Program-made: the position numbers and the translations under genes | Assembly (NCBI GenBank): GCA_963682055.1 | Contig: OY821744.1 | Span: 28,000,967 to 28,064,966 of the forward strand | Source: Primula veris | Lineage: Eukaryota; Streptophyta; Magnoliopsida; Ericales; Primulaceae | Reading direction: 5' to 3' | Length of the DNA: 64,000 bases | Notes under the pieces: model-generated | The model's input: only the letters and a program-made list of their open reading frames with translations | Told to the model about the DNA's origin: nothing | Databases searched by the model: none | Shown here: in pieces, positions 1 through 10,995 of the stretch | Layout: each line of letters opens with the position of its first letter | Position numbering within the stretch: the stretch's first letter is position 1

Positions 1-1062
1 TTTTCATTATTTAAAAAAAAATGGTTGTCTTGATAATGATGGATGTGTCTTAATTCTATATAAAACGCAAAAGAATTTTGTCAAATTGTTGCATTCAGAA
101 AACGCATATACTATAGTATCACAGATGTATGATGTATCGGCATTGGAATCTTTCTTCTGCATATAATATATATCACTGCTAATTAAATGGTAAACACTAC
201 GAAATTTATATCAATGACCCCTAAGCAGTGTATTAAAAATCTCGTCTCAAAATACTCTAATACTCGAAAAGCTAAAAAACTCAAAAAGATAATGTTCAAC
301 TTTAGCCTAAAGTTTAAAGAACAGCGTTTTTATGCATCAATGCTAAAAAAAACACGCGTTAGACTAAAAAAGTTTAAGATTTAGTTAAGAAAAAAAAAAT
401 CTCGCAAAAATATATATAGTCTCACAAATTGGTACAAACACAAGAGCAACTCAGTAGCCCGTTGTTATATTAAACATACCACATGATTTAACTATACATG
501 TTAATATTAGTTATTCATAATTTTTTGGACTAATTATTTTCGTATATTCTATACTTAGCATACATATATGTATTTATGTTTTTCTAGTAAAGTTTACGCT
601 TTTGACATCGGAACTTACGTTTCAGTAAACCTTTTCTAAAAAGTCTTCAGCAATAATTTAGCGTTTTAAAACATTACCCTTCTTAAGTGGCCAAAGTAAT
701 CAATAAAGAAAAAGATTTAGAGATGAATAAATATTGAATTGGAATGGACATACAAATATGTGGACAAGCACGTGATACAATATATTGGTAATTTTAGAAT
801 AATAGAAAATATGGTTTCTTGGCAATTATCTGAACCTGTATACTGAAGGAACTAAACCGAACGAAGCACCAGCTCCGAGTCAAGTAATTGAATCGGTCGA
901 TTTAGTTTAGATCCGATAATTAATACTATATGTGCGGTCTGTTTTAGTGCTTCTTAATTAGGTGCATCTTCTGATTCGCCCCTTCAAGCAACGAATTTCT
1001 CCTTATAGTCCCGCAGTATAACCAGAACTAGAACATATTTCACAGCATTGAGATACATGATG
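1..1062. other. Gene-free AT-rich flank
   Basis: No convincing gene is visible. The only open frame of note (65 codons at 187-384) is Lys/Asn-rich, as AT-rich noncoding DNA tends to be, and has no recognisable domain. The stretch ends at the AAGGT target duplication of Copia-A. Confidence 0.6.
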
Positions 1063-1203
1063 AAGGTTGTTGGTTTTTGGTACTATTTCGAATACAATAA
1101 TGAAAGGACAATAAATAAAAGAGACAGGAACGCAAAGGAAATAAACAATTTTATTTCTCACAATTGGAATATGAATTACAATTCCTGACTCAACAAATAA
1201 ATA

Positions 1204-1372
1204 AAACTGCTGGACTGAAATAAAGAAACTGCCGGACTGTTTTAAAGAAACTGCCGGACTGGTTTTACAGAAACTGCCGGACTGGTTTTGAACAAAACAA
1301 ACTGGACTGGTTTTAAAGCATAAAAAACTGCCGGACTGGTTTTTAACAAATAAAAAACTGCCGGACTGTTTT
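1204..1372 (-). repeat. U5 tandem CTGCCGGACTG repeats
   Basis: Five exact CTGCCGGACTG cores plus two variants (CTGCTGGACTG and a shortened form), separated by A/T-rich linkers of about 10-40 bases. The same block is at 7954-8122 in the other LTR, and an expanded version is in Copia-B at 15600-15880. Confidence 0.85.
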
Positions 1373-1979
1373 TTGTAAATACTGGAAATTACAGAACTGA
1401 AAAGTAAATAACAGAATCGAAAGACTGAAAGTAAACAGTACTGAAATGTAAATACAGAAAAGAAACAGTACAGGAAAGTAAATTACAGAAATGAAACGGT
1501 ACTGAAAGGAAATGGACAGAAAGTAAAAGACTGAAAAATAAATAACAGAAAGTAAAAGAAGAGGCAACTGCTGAGCAGTTTCCCTTAAACAATATTTCCC
1601 GAACCACCTTTAAAGGTTTCTGGTTTCGGGACTTTGTTCCCAAGGTACAACTTCTATCTCAGAGTGGCTCGTATGGAAACCGGCACCGAACCACAGGTCG
1701 AGCTGTTGGTGGTGCGGTTCTCTCTCACTAAGTGTATGCTTATGCTGTGAGTTGTGTGTATGATGGTGTACTGAAATGAGAGGGGGATGGCTGCCTTTTA
1801 TAGGCTCTACTGAAACCGCAACCATAAATGTTGGTCTTTAATTCTGGGAGTTACACCCCCAGAATCCGCTCAATCAATTCTGAAACCGCAGCATTTACTC
1901 TCATTCATTGCTGACGTTTCTCTTGCTGGAAACTCTAGGGACTCCTTTTGTATTTTATACAAAACTCCCTATTCGGGTT

Positions 1980-2247
1980 TGGACCCAAGACCCAAGACCC
2001 AAGACCCAAGACCCAAGACCCGAGACCCGAGACCCGAGACATTCCCCAAATCCCAAATCCCAAATCCCAAATCCCAAATCCCAAATCCCAAATCCCAAAT
2101 CCCAAGCCCAAGCCCAAGCCCAAGCCCAAGCCCAAGCCCACGCCCACGCCCACGCCCACGCCCACGCCCGTGCCCGTGCCCGTGCCCGTGCCCGAGACCC
2201 GAGACCCGAGACCCGAGACACGAGACACGAGCGAGCGCGCGTGTGTG
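1980..2247. repeat. U3 minisatellite of CCC-headed 6/7-mers
   Basis: Runs of 7-mers and 6-mers that change one or two bases at a time: CCCAAGA, CCCGAGA, CCCAAAT, CCCAAG, CCCACG, CCCGTG, CCCGAGA, then ACACGAG. It lies upstream of the LTR TATA box. It makes several frames open on both strands, but these are low-complexity artefacts. Confidence 0.93.
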
Positions 2248-2613
2248 GTACACACTAATACTCTTAGGTGTATGTGGACATGTTAGTTTAATAACTACAT
2301 GGGTTGGTATGGTATATATATTGTAAGATTAACTCTTAATCTTCCAATATGGGATTATACTAAATGGTTTTTCTCATTAACCATTTCGTTTTTCCAGATT
2401 TGAGCTTCCGAGGTACCAACTTTGAAGCCAATTTGTATTCACACCCATTCTCCGAATAGGTCATGTGATATACCGTTACGAAGCTCGTCACACGGGCTAC
2501 TCAACCACGTTGATTACGGTATAAACAACTCAGCGCTGTTACACAAAATAATGACTCGAAGTTGGTCCAGTGACCATTCGGAAACACCCATGTTTTCACA
2601 TGTTTTTCCAACA

Positions 2614-2624
2614 ATCCCCCACAT
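2614..2624 (-). other. Copia-A polypurine tract
   Basis: Read on the minus strand this is ATGTGGGGGAT immediately before the TGTTGG start of the 3' LTR. That is the typical position and composition of a copia plus-strand priming site. The same motif precedes the 3' LTR of Copia-B. Confidence 0.85.
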
Positions 2625-3090
2625 GAATGCAATTGGCTGAAAATAAAATGCTCCTAAATGCATACGAGAGAAAACCGCAAGAGTTCACTGCATAAGGACA
2701 GGTAGCGCGCGCCTTGAACCTGCCGTAGTGACGTAAAATCTGATATGCTACTATTGGGTAGCCTTTAAGCCTTGAACCCTTTAGCGTTTGTGCATACCAG
2801 GGTAATGCGCACACAGTGTCCCCTCTACACCACTTACTAAGCCCTTTGGTTGTTGTCCATATTTGGCCGTGGACTGCCTTGGCAAAGTTCAACCGAGTGC
2901 TCTAGTGATTTAGCCCATGGCTCATCACATAGTATCGGCCATACACACTCGTCATAGGTGATTTCAAGTCAAGGGTGTCCTGACTCACCCCTCTCGATCT
3001 TCGAGATACTTGTTTTCATTAAGAGCCTCATGCTCACCCTTAAGATGGTCTAGGTCTATCACTCTTTCATCCTAGAAATGGGCTGGGAAC
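2625..3090 (-). other. Copia-A 3' untranslated internal region
   Basis: About 470 bp between the pol stop codon and the polypurine tract. It is noncoding and is conserved almost base for base in Copia-B (13928-14394, opposite strand). Confidence 0.75.
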
Positions 3091-5487
3091 TTAAGTTCCC
3101 GAGTGCTTTGTTCGGTCACCCCCACAGTTCGGTTTTCCCGTTGAACCCGACGCTGGAGAATCCAGTTCGGGTTGGGTTGCCTCTGAGGAGGTTTCCAGTT
3201 TAATGGGCTTCAACCCCATTCCCCTCGATGAAACTTCAACTCCTACCTGAGTCAAGCCTTTTGTAAATGGATCCGCTATATTGTCTTTAGATCTCACAAA
3301 ATCTAAGGACACCACACCGTTAGCTAACAATTCTCTTACGGATTTATGTCTCCGACGAATATGTCGGGACTTTCCATTATACATATGATCCTGCGCCCGT
3401 CCAATAGCCGACTGACTATCGCAGTGCATGCTTATTGCTGGGACAGGTTTCGGCCACATTGGAATTCCTTCCAGAAAGCTTCTCAGCCAATCAGCCTCTT
3501 CTGTTGCTAGATCCAACGCTATGAACTCAGATTCCATAGTTGATCTAGCTATGCACGTCTGCTTGGATGATCTCCATGAGACAGCTGCTCCTCCCATCAC
3601 GAACACATATCCGCTAGTGGATCGTGTACTGTTGGAATCCGAGATCCAGTTTGCATCAGAATACCCTTCCAGTACAGCTGGATATCTGGTATAATGCAAC
3701 CCTCGGTCTGCTGTGTATCTCATGTATCTGAGAAGTCTCATGATGGCCTTCCAGTGTTCCTCATTGGGATTACTGGTGTACCTACTCAGTCTACTCACTG
3801 AGTTGGCTATGTCTGGTCTAGTACAGTTCATGACGTACATCAGACTGCCTATTATTCGAGAATATTCCAATTGTCTCACACTCTCCCCAAAGTTCTTTTT
3901 CAGGGTGGTTGAGATCTCTATCGGAGTTCTGGATGTAGCTCTACTATCTTTATCAAATTTGTCAAGCATCTGTCTGACATAGTGAGTTTGAGATAGCGCA
4001 TATCCGTCTGATGTCTTGGTAATTTTCATACCAAGTATAACATCAGCGACACCCAAGTCTTTCATCTCGAATTTTTGTGACAACATTTTCTTAGTGGAGT
4101 TGATGTTATCAATACTCCCTATTATAATCATGTCATCTACGTAGAGGCAGACTACCACGTAGTCCTTTTCATTTCCTTTTACGTAGATGCATTTGTCACA
4201 TTCGTTTATCCGAAAACCGTTTGATAGCATCACTCTATCAAATTTTTCGTGCCATTGTTTAGGTGCTTGTTTAAGTCCATACAAGGACTTCACAAGTTTA
4301 CACACCTTGTGAGCTTTACCTGGAACCACAAACCCTTCCGGTTGTTCCATGTAAATTTCCTCTTCCAACTCACCATTCAAGAACGCCGTTTTAACATCCA
4401 TTTGATGTATTTCCAGATCGAACAGTGCTGCGAGAGCAATGACTATCCGGATTGACGTCTTCCTGGAGACAGGAGCATAGGTGTCGAAATAGTCGACACC
4501 TTCGGTTTGTCTAAAACCTTTCACTACAAGCCTAGCCTTGTATTTCTCGATTGTTCCATCGAGCTTTCTCTTCCTCTTGAAGATCCACTTGTGTCCTAGT
4601 GGCTTACACCCGGGTGGTAGATCCACTAGTTCCCAAGTGTGATTTTGTAATATCGATTCAACCTCATTGTTGATCGCTTCCTCCCAATATTGGGCTTCCG
4701 GGGATGACATTGCTTGTTTGAATGTCGCCGGTTCACCTTCTATCATGAAGGTTACAAAATCTGGACCGAAAGTCGTTTCCTTTCTAGCCCTTTTACTACG
4801 TCGAGGCTCTTCTTCTTCTTCCTCCAACGGTTCACTTGCCCCCACATTTTCCTCACTGTTTGACTCCTCAGTCTCTACAGTTACGGAAGACTTGCGGGGA
4901 AAGATCTCCTCGAAGAAAGAAGCTTCTCGAGCTTCGATGATAGTATCTGCATGCACATCGGGATTATCCGACTTGTGCACGAGAAAACGATAAGCACTAC
5001 TGTTTTGTGCATATCCTATGAACACACAGTCTACCGTCTTTGGCCCTATTCTCGTTCTTTTAGGAAGCGAGACAAGGACCTTCGCGAGACAACCCCAAAC
5101 CCTTAAGAATTTATAGCTCGGCCTATGGCCTTTCCATAGTTCATAAGGTGGTTTATCACGTTTCTTATGTGGTAGCTTGTTCAATACATAGTTGGCGGAA
5201 AGCAGCGCTTCCCCCCACATGTTCTGGGGTAACCCAGAACTTATTAACATAGCATTCATCATTTCCTTGAGCGTCCTATTCTTACGCTCGGCAACCCCAT
5301 TCTGCTCCGGAGAGTATGGGGCTGTCGTTTGATGTATAATGCCATTTTCTGCGCATATCTGCGCAAACGGTGCTTCGTATTCACCGCCTCTATCACTCCT
5401 CAATATTTTAATCTTTTTATTGAGTTGATTCTCTACTTCGGTCTTATAAAGAGCGAATTTCTCTACCGCTTCGTCTTTACTTCTCAT
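3091..5487 (-). CDS. Copia-A pol, second part: integrase core, RT, RNase H
   Basis: 798 codons from the first Met after the internal stop. In order: the rest of the integrase catalytic core (SDRGGEYE, Asp32; NGVAERKNR, Glu67); the copia-specific integrase C-terminal region; an acidic linker (residues 203-227); reverse transcriptase from about residue 285 with the catalytic YVDD box at 449-452; and copia RNase H with SDANW (Asp611), STMESEF (Glu652) and HCDSQSA (Asp690). The frame is open through to the stop at 3091-3093. It continues in the same reading frame as the upstream ORF, from which a single TAG codon separates it, so it is probably not translated on its own. It is almost identical to the Copia-B product. 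Confidence 0.93.
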   Translation of the reverse strand: MRSKDEAVEKFALYKTEVENQLNKKIKILRSDRGGEYEAPFAQICAENGIIHQTTAPYSPEQNGVAERKNRTLKEMMNAMLISSGLPQNMWGEALLSANYVLNKLPHKKRDKPPYELWKGHRPSYKFLRVWGCLAKVLVSLPKRTRIGPKTVDCVFIGYAQNSSAYRFLVHKSDNPDVHADTIIEAREASFFEEIFPRKSSVTVETEESNSEENVGASEPLEEEEEEPRRSKRARKETTFGPDFVTFMIEGEPATFKQAMSSPEAQYWEEAINNEVESILQNHTWELVDLPPGCKPLGHKWIFKRKRKLDGTIEKYKARLVVKGFRQTEGVDYFDTYAPVSRKTSIRIVIALAALFDLEIHQMDVKTAFLNGELEEEIYMEQPEGFVVPGKAHKVCKLVKSLYGLKQAPKQWHEKFDRVMLSNGFRINECDKCIYVKGNEKDYVVVCLYVDDMIIIGSIDNINSTKKMLSQKFEMKDLGVADVILGMKITKTSDGYALSQTHYVRQMLDKFDKDSRATSRTPIEISTTLKKNFGESVRQLEYSRIIGSLMYVMNCTRPDIANSVSRLSRYTSNPNEEHWKAIMRLLRYMRYTADRGLHYTRYPAVLEGYSDANWISDSNSTRSTSGYVFVMGGAAVSWRSSKQTCIARSTMESEFIALDLATEEADWLRSFLEGIPMWPKPVPAISMHCDSQSAIGRAQDHMYNGKSRHIRRRHKSVRELLANGVVSLDFVRSKDNIADPFTKGLTQVGVEVSSRGMGLKPIKLETSSEATQPELDSPASGSTGKPNCGGDRTKHSGT

Positions 5488-5496
5488 TAAGTAGAC

Positions 5497-7470
5497 CTAG
5501 CAGTATCTAGTACAATCATCTATAAACGTGATGAAATACTTTTTCCCTCCTCGCGTTTGTATAAACTTTAAGTCGCATACATCCGTGTGTATTAGACCGA
5601 GAGGTTCAGTACTTCGTTCAATATGTTGATACGAAGACTTGGTTAATTTTGCTTCAACACAAACCTCACATTTATGTTGTTTATCAAATACAAAATTAGG
5701 TAGTAGATTCAGTGATATTAATTTCTTCATAGAATTAGCATTCACATGACCTAATCTACCATGCCATAAATTAAATGAATCGCAAGAATAAGCAAACGAA
5801 GTTTTATTGGCCACTTGGGCAACATTCACGATTACATTATTCTTGGTACTGGCCTCAGCCTTAGTACCCTCAATAGCTAACTCGGCTCTAGGAGCCGGAG
5901 TACCAACATTTAATTTAAACATGCCGTTGGTCATATAGCCACGGCCTACATACATTCCGTTTAAAGTGATTACAATTTTTGCAGATTCAAATACAAGTTT
6001 AAATCCTTTGTTCACCATCACGGACCCGGAAACCAGATTCTTGCGAATTTCTGGCACATGGAGCACGCCATTCAGTGTGAGCTCCTTTCCCGATGTCATC
6101 TTCAGCAGCACGGTTCCTTTTCCTTCCACCCTGGAAGTAGCCGAGTTCCCCATGAAGCAGCTCTCATTGTCCACGGCCGTATAGGTCTTGAACATCCATT
6201 TGCTGGCACAGATGTGACTAGTGGCGCCTGTGTCCAGCCACCATTCCTTTGGGTTGCTCCCCACCAGGTTCACTTCCGAGACCACAGCACTCAGGTGCAT
6301 ATAGTCCTGTCCAGCATCATCTCCTCCCTCAGCCACATTAGCTTGAGCAGGTGCCCTCTTCCTCCCTTTCCCTTGGAACTTCCTCTTTGGGGGGGGTTTG
6401 GGCTTGTCGGTGCGCATCTTACAATCCGCGGCACGATGGCCCGGTTTGTTGCACACAAAGCAGTCTCCCATGAATTTCTTCTTGAGAGAGGCACCGACTC
6501 CGCTGTCAAAGCGTTTCCGCTTAGACATAGCGTCCTCAACCACATGGGCCTTGGCAACCGCGTTGCCTGCTCCGCCACCGCCTTTCCTTCCGGATCGGCG
6601 GTTGCTTTGCTCAACATTGAGCCTCTCAATGAGTCCCTCCAAGGTCATAGCCTTTCGCTTGTGTTTCAGGTAGTTTTGAAACTCTTTCCAAGAAGGTGGC
6701 AGTTTCTCAATCATTAATGCCACTTGGAAAGGTTCGTTGATAACTAGCCCTTCAACCTCAAGCCTATGGTATATGAGTTGGAGTTCCTCAACCTGCTCGA
6801 TAACACTCTTCCCATCAGTCATCATGTACTCGTGAAAGTCCGTGACGACAAATTTCTTTGCGCCAGCGTTATTCACTTTGTACTTTCGTTCGAGAGACTC
6901 CCAAAGCTCCTTTGCAGAAGCCTTGGGCTCGAATACACTGAAGAGAGTGTCATCCAGAGCACACAGGATGTAGTTCCGGCATAGGTAGTCGCCGTGTTTC
7001 CACGCTTCCACCGCCGAAACCGTCTGCACGTCCTCATCGTCCTCGCTTAGGACGGGTGCAGACTCCTTAAGAAACCGGGTCAGATTAAGGGCAGTTAAAT
7101 AAAACAGCATCTTTTGCTGCCAACGTTTGAAGTTGTTGCCCCTAAACTTTTCCGGTCTCTCCAGTTGAGAGGTTGGCAACATTGGCATCGCCGGTGTTGC
7201 CGGAGCCTTGCCCTTTGCCCTGGCTGCAGCCACAAGCGCTGCCTTGGCCGCAGCCTTAGCAGCAGCCTGTGCTGCGGCCGCAGCCGCAGCCATAGCATCA
7301 GCCTCTGCCGCAGCAGCGTCGGCCGCAGCCTTTGCCGCAGCAGCTTCGGCCTCAGCCTGAGCCTGAGCCCCCCCACTCGCAGCGCTCGCATTGTTATGGC
7401 TACTGCCAATCACAAGTGCGCCCTGCACGTTTTCCGAAGAAACGGTGGGTATTTGATCCTCATTAGTCAT
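5497..7470 (-). CDS. Copia-A gag, protease and N-terminal integrase, ended by an amber codon
   Basis: 657 codons from the ATG at 7470. An open in-frame TTG lies 12 bases upstream, but ATG is the more likely start. In order: an Ala-rich segment (about residues 32-92); a copia-type gag (UBN2-like) domain (about 100-290); a zinc knuckle CX2CX4HX4C (337-350); aspartic protease with WWLDTGATSH (Asp413); the integrase HHCC zinc-binding module (His570, His575, Cys601, Cys604); and the start of the integrase core with HTD (Asp629). The frame ends at TAG after DDCTRYC. In Copia-B the same position is TAC (Tyr), so a one-base nonsense change split the polyprotein. TTTCAG stands directly before the ATG and could be a splice acceptor or chance. 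Confidence 0.93.
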   Translation of the reverse strand: MTNEDQIPTVSSENVQGALVIGSSHNNASAASGGAQAQAEAEAAAAKAAADAAAAEADAMAAAAAAAQAAAKAAAKAALVAAARAKGKAPATPAMPMLPTSQLERPEKFRGNNFKRWQQKMLFYLTALNLTRFLKESAPVLSEDDEDVQTVSAVEAWKHGDYLCRNYILCALDDTLFSVFEPKASAKELWESLERKYKVNNAGAKKFVVTDFHEYMMTDGKSVIEQVEELQLIYHRLEVEGLVINEPFQVALMIEKLPPSWKEFQNYLKHKRKAMTLEGLIERLNVEQSNRRSGRKGGGGAGNAVAKAHVVEDAMSKRKRFDSGVGASLKKKFMGDCFVCNKPGHRAADCKMRTDKPKPPPKRKFQGKGRKRAPAQANVAEGGDDAGQDYMHLSAVVSEVNLVGSNPKEWWLDTGATSHICASKWMFKTYTAVDNESCFMGNSATSRVEGKGTVLLKMTSGKELTLNGVLHVPEIRKNLVSGSVMVNKGFKLVFESAKIVITLNGMYVGRGYMTNGMFKLNVGTPAPRAELAIEGTKAEASTKNNVIVNVAQVANKTSFAYSCDSFNLWHGRLGHVNANSMKKLISLNLLPNFVFDKQHKCEVCVEAKLTKSSYQHIERSTEPLGLIHTDVCDLKFIQTRGGKKYFITFIDDCTRYC

Positions 7471-7817
7471 CTGAAATGACAATATAAAACCGTTTAGTTT
7501 CTCGCAAGAAAACTAAATTCTTTATCGCAAATACTAATTATAACTTAATTAGATTGCTTCAAAAGAATAAAAACCAGAGAAAGAGATTCTAGCGTGAAAA
7601 TCAAATCACTTTTGATTTCACTAAGAATTCTTTATAGTATTCTAGAATAAAAAGATCAAAACCAATTCGGATTTATTCTATGTGCAAATTTCAATTTCTA
7701 GTAAACTAGCAATGATTTTGCGAGAATAAAAACCGAGACGTCAACAACAATAAAATAAAAATGAAAAGTCCTTTCTTATTTCGAAAATAGAAAACCAAAA
7801 ATGATATTGTTTAAGAT
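7471..7817 (-). other. Copia-A leader between 5' LTR and gag
   Basis: Noncoding AT-rich leader. The bases next to the LTR end (ATCTTAAACAATATC on the minus strand) do not resemble the initiator-Met tRNA priming site TGGTATCAGAG usual in plant copia elements. The primer is therefore unidentified: a tRNA-fragment primer or a mutated site are both possible. Confidence 0.6.
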
Positions 7818-9321
7818 TGTTGGTTTTTGGTACTATTTCGAATACAATAATGAAAGGACAATAAATAAAAGAGACAGGAACGCAAAGGAAATAAACAATT
7901 TTATTTCTCACAATTGGAATATGAATTACAATTCCTGACTCAACAAATAAATAAAACTGCTGGACTGAAATAAAGAAACTGCCGGACTGTTTTAAAGAAA
8001 CTGCCGGACTGGTTTTACAGAAACTGCCGGACTGGTTTTGAACAAAACAAACTGGACTGGTTTTAAAGCATAAAAAACTGCCGGACTGGTTTTTAACAAA
8101 TAAAAAACTGCCGGACTGTTTTTTGTAAATACTGGAAATTACAGAACTGAAAAGTAAATAACAGAATCGAAAGACTGAAAGTAAACAGTACTGAAATGTA
8201 AATACAGAAAAGAAACAGTACAGGAAAGTAAATTACAGAAATGAAACGGTACTGAAAGGAAATGGACAGAAAGTAAAAGACTGAAAAATAAATAACAGAA
8301 AGTAAAAGAAGAGGCAACTGCTGAGCAGTTTCCCTTAAACAATATTTCCCGAACCACCTTTAAAGGTTTCTGGTTTCGGGACTTTGTTCCCAAGGTACAA
8401 CTTCTATCTCAGAGTGGCTCGTATGGAAACCGGCACCGAACCACAGGTCGAGCTGTTGGTGGTGCGGTTCTCTCTCACTAAGTGTATGCTTATGCTGTGA
8501 GTTGTGTGTATGATGGTGTACTGAAATGAGAGGGGGATGGCTGCCTTTTATAGGCTCTACTGAAACCGCAACCATAAATGTTGGTCTTTAATTCTGGGAG
8601 TTACACCCCCAGAATCCGCTCAATCAATTCTGAAACCGCAGCATTTACTCTCATTCATTGCTGACGTTTCTCTTGCTGGAAACTCTAGGGACTCCTTTTG
8701 TATTTTATACAAAACTCCCTATTCGGGTTTGGACCCAAGACCCAAGACCCAAGACCCGAGACATTCCCCAAATCCCAAATCCCAAATCCCAAATCCCAAA
8801 GCCCAAGCCCAAGCCCACGCCCACGCCCACGCCCACGCCCACGCCCACGCCCACGCCCGTGCCCGTGCCCGTGCCCGTGCCCGTGCCCGAGCCCGAGACC
8901 CGAGACCCGAGACCCGAGACCCGAGACACGAGACACGAGCGAGCGCGCGTGTGTGGTACACACTAATACTCTTAGGTGTATGTGGACATGTTAGTTTAAT
9001 AACTACATGGGTTGGTATGGTATATATATTGTAAGATTAACTCTTAATCTTCCAATATGGGATTATACTAAATGGTTTTTCTCATTAACCATTTCGTTTT
9101 TCCAGATTTGAGCTTCCGAGGTACCAACTTTGAAGCCAATTTGTATTCACACCCATTCTCCGAATAGGTCATGTGATATACCGTTACGAAGCTCGTCACA
9201 CGGGATACTCAACCACGTTGATTACGGTATAAACAACTCAGCGCTGTTACACGAAATAATGACTCGAAGTTGGTCCAGTGACCATTCGGAAACACCCATG
9301 TTTTCACATGTTTTTCCAACA
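7818..9321 (-). repeat. Copia-A 5' LTR
   Basis: 1504-bp LTR that would drive minus-strand transcription of the element. The TATA box reads CTATAAAAGG on the minus strand at 8545-8552. The U3 minisatellite at 8731-8955 has fewer CCCAAGA and CCCAAAT units than the other LTR. The termini are TGTTGG and CCAACA, and the outer end abuts AAGGT. Confidence 0.95.
8545..8552 (-). promoter_or_regulatory. TATA box of the Copia-A 5' LTR
   Basis: TATAAAAG on the minus strand, about 770 bp inside the U3 end and directly downstream (in transcription sense) of the minisatellite. Confidence 0.75.
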
Positions 9322-9326
9322 AAGGT

Positions 9327-10259
9327 TGACTCCATTAATGATTTGTTTTTCGAATCTTTTCCAATTAAGCGATGAATTTATCATACATTGTGAACTCCGT
9401 GTTTGAAGTTTGTGTTACATTGTTGTTGATGTGAAAGTTACGAAGGAAACCTTTAATTTTGGGAACACACGGTAAATTTTCAAACGGGAACTGGACTTTT
9501 AGACATGACGATCAAGTGAGTTGCCTATCCTGAATTTTCAGACGGGACTTGCATTCGTCGCTAAATGAAGAGCAAAAGCATGTCAATAGAGGATTTGTAG
9601 CTTCGTGCCTGATGTCTTCCAAACAACTCTGGCCGAGCTTGCTCTCTAGAATTTCGTGTGTACGGCCTAGCCTTTATCTTCAACTTTCTTTCTATTTTTT
9701 TTTTATCTCTAATCCGAGCCAAACCTAGAAAATGTTAGCCTCATGATTAGGGCTCTAACAGACTGATCGTCCTCCGACACTCAAATCGGTTAGTAGTTCT
9801 TAGGAATAATCTTACGAGAAAGTATTGAATTTGAGTAATAATTGTTGAATGTCTCATACTTGGAATCTAATCAGCTCTTTACATGGATACGTACGTGATC
9901 ATCTAGTGAAGGGCAAGTGGCGAGCTAGTGCTTCTCGAGAAATTATTGGTCTTGGCTTACCTCTTTGTAAGACAAGGGCTCTTAGATCACTAATGGTCCT
10001 CTAACCTCCTTATCACCCACTAAGAAGCCTTATTACTTAAATTAGCCAAAATTTGGCACGGGTATAACAATTATATGATGAGGAAATTAAGGTGTATCAT
10101 GAGATATGAAGCCCATGAGGCTAAAACTTTAAGAAAACTTATGAAGATATGATTATCAAGGTAACTGGACTGACTGATTAAGGTTTCAATAGTAATTTAG
10201 AATAAATCCGGTCGTTATAAGTGCCTGTACAACTTAACATAGCCCAAGATTGCGAAGTT
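9327..10259. other. Spacer between the two inverted copia elements
   Basis: 0.93 kb of apparently single-copy host DNA between the AAGGT duplication of Copia-A and the GGAAT duplication of Copia-B. I see no gene. In a read-through transcript it would be the loop of a large hairpin. Confidence 0.65.
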
Positions 10260-10264
10260 GGAAT

Positions 10265-10969
10265 TGTTGGAAAAACATGTGAAAACATGGGTGTTTCCGA
10301 ATGGTCACTGGACCAACTTCGAGTCATTATTTCGTGTAACAGCGCTGAGTTGTTTATACCGTACTCAACGTGGTTGAGTAGCCCGTGTGACGAGCTTCGT
10401 AACGGTATATCACATGACCTATTCGGAGAATGGGTGTGAATACAAAGTGGCTTCAAAGTTGGTACCTCGGAAGCTCAAATCTGGAAAATCTGGAAAACGA
10501 AATGGTTAATGAGAAAACCATTTAGAATAATCCCATATTGGAAGATTAAGAGTTAATCTTACAATATATATACCATACCAACCCATGTAGTTATAAAACT
10601 AACATGTCCACATACACCTAAGAGTATTAGTGTGTACCACACACGCGCGCTCGCTCGTGTCTCGGGTCTCGGGTCTCGGGTCCAAACCCGAATAGGGAGT
10701 TTTGTATAAATTACAAAAGCAGTCCCTAGAGTTTCCAGCAAGAGAAACACCAGCAATAAATGGAATTGATTGCTGCGGTTTCAGAATTAAAGTGAGCGGA
10801 TTCTGGGGGTGTAACTCCCAGAATTGATGACCTATATTTATGGCTGCGGTTTCAGTAGAGCCTATAAAAGGCAGCCCTCCCCCTCTCATTTGAACACACC
10901 TTAAAACATACAACTCACAGCATAAGCATCATATATAGAGAGAGAACCGCACCACCAACAGCTCGACCT
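10265..10969 (+). repeat. Copia-B 5' LTR, truncated
   Basis: It matches the 3' LTR from its first base to GCTCGACCT and then diverges. The U3 minisatellite is reduced to three TCTCGGG units (about 10658-10681), against about thirty units in the 3' LTR of the same element. The TATA box is retained. Confidence 0.92.
10863..10870 (+). promoter_or_regulatory. TATA box of the Copia-B 5' LTR
   Basis: TATAAAAG in the conserved context GAGCCTATAAAAGGCAGCC, identical to the TATA box of the 3' LTR (15170-15177). It lies about 105 bp upstream of the ATG created at the LTR/pol junction. Confidence 0.75.
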
Positions 10970-10995
10970 ATATTTATGGCTGTGGTTTCCGGGTC
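10965..10995 (+). other. LTR-to-pol recombination junction
   Basis: LTR sequence up to GACCT is followed by a second copy of the LTR segment 10826-10851 (GACCTATATTTATGG onward, one base different), and then by pol sequence. Short shared motifs are present at both joins: GACCT at the first and GGTTTC at the second. This looks like two template switches. Confidence 0.8.

Larger units (their letters stand above)
1068..2613 (-). repeat. Copia-A 3' LTR
   Basis: 1546-bp LTR, the 3' copy because the element reads on the minus strand. It has TGTTGG/CCAACA termini. A minus-strand TATA box (CTATAAAAGG read in reverse complement) lies at 1795-1802. The U3 part, at higher coordinates, contains a C-rich minisatellite (1980-2247). 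The U5 part contains short GC-rich repeats (1204-1372). It is 42 bp longer than its partner because of extra minisatellite units. Confidence 0.95.
1068..9321 (-). mobile_element. Copia-A, full-length Ty1/copia LTR retrotransposon
   Basis: The element is bounded by two near-identical LTRs (1068-2613 and 7818-9321) that begin TGTTGG and end CCAACA. It is flanked by a perfect 5-bp target duplication AAGGT (1063-1067 and 9322-9326). The internal region codes on the minus strand in the order gag, protease, integrase, reverse transcriptase, RNase H, which is the Ty1/copia order. Outside the length-variable minisatellite I see only about two base differences between the LTRs (near 2501 and 2546 against 9205 and 9252), so the insertion is young. 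One in-frame stop interrupts the integrase. I did not assign a copia lineage. A matching 5'-deleted copy, Copia-B, lies 0.94 kb away in the opposite orientation. Confidence 0.96.

Noticed and set aside
187..384. 65-codon plus-strand ORF near the window start
   Set aside because: Lys/Asn/Phe-rich composition expected of AT-rich DNA; no domain, promoter or conserved feature seen.
1908..2326. Overlapping ORFs on both strands with Gly-Leu, Ala-Trp or Pro-Lys repeats, also at 8658-9034 and 14740-15220
   Set aside because: They are translations of the U3 minisatellite, which is open in most frames; not genes.
2614..3090. Envelope-like gene downstream of copia pol
   Set aside because: No open frame of useful length, signal peptide or membrane segment in the 3' internal regions of Copia-A or Copia-B.
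6058..6717. 219-codon plus-strand ORF across Copia-A gag
   Set aside because: Antisense shadow of gag; no domain, start context or TATA box, unlike the Tat antisense genes.
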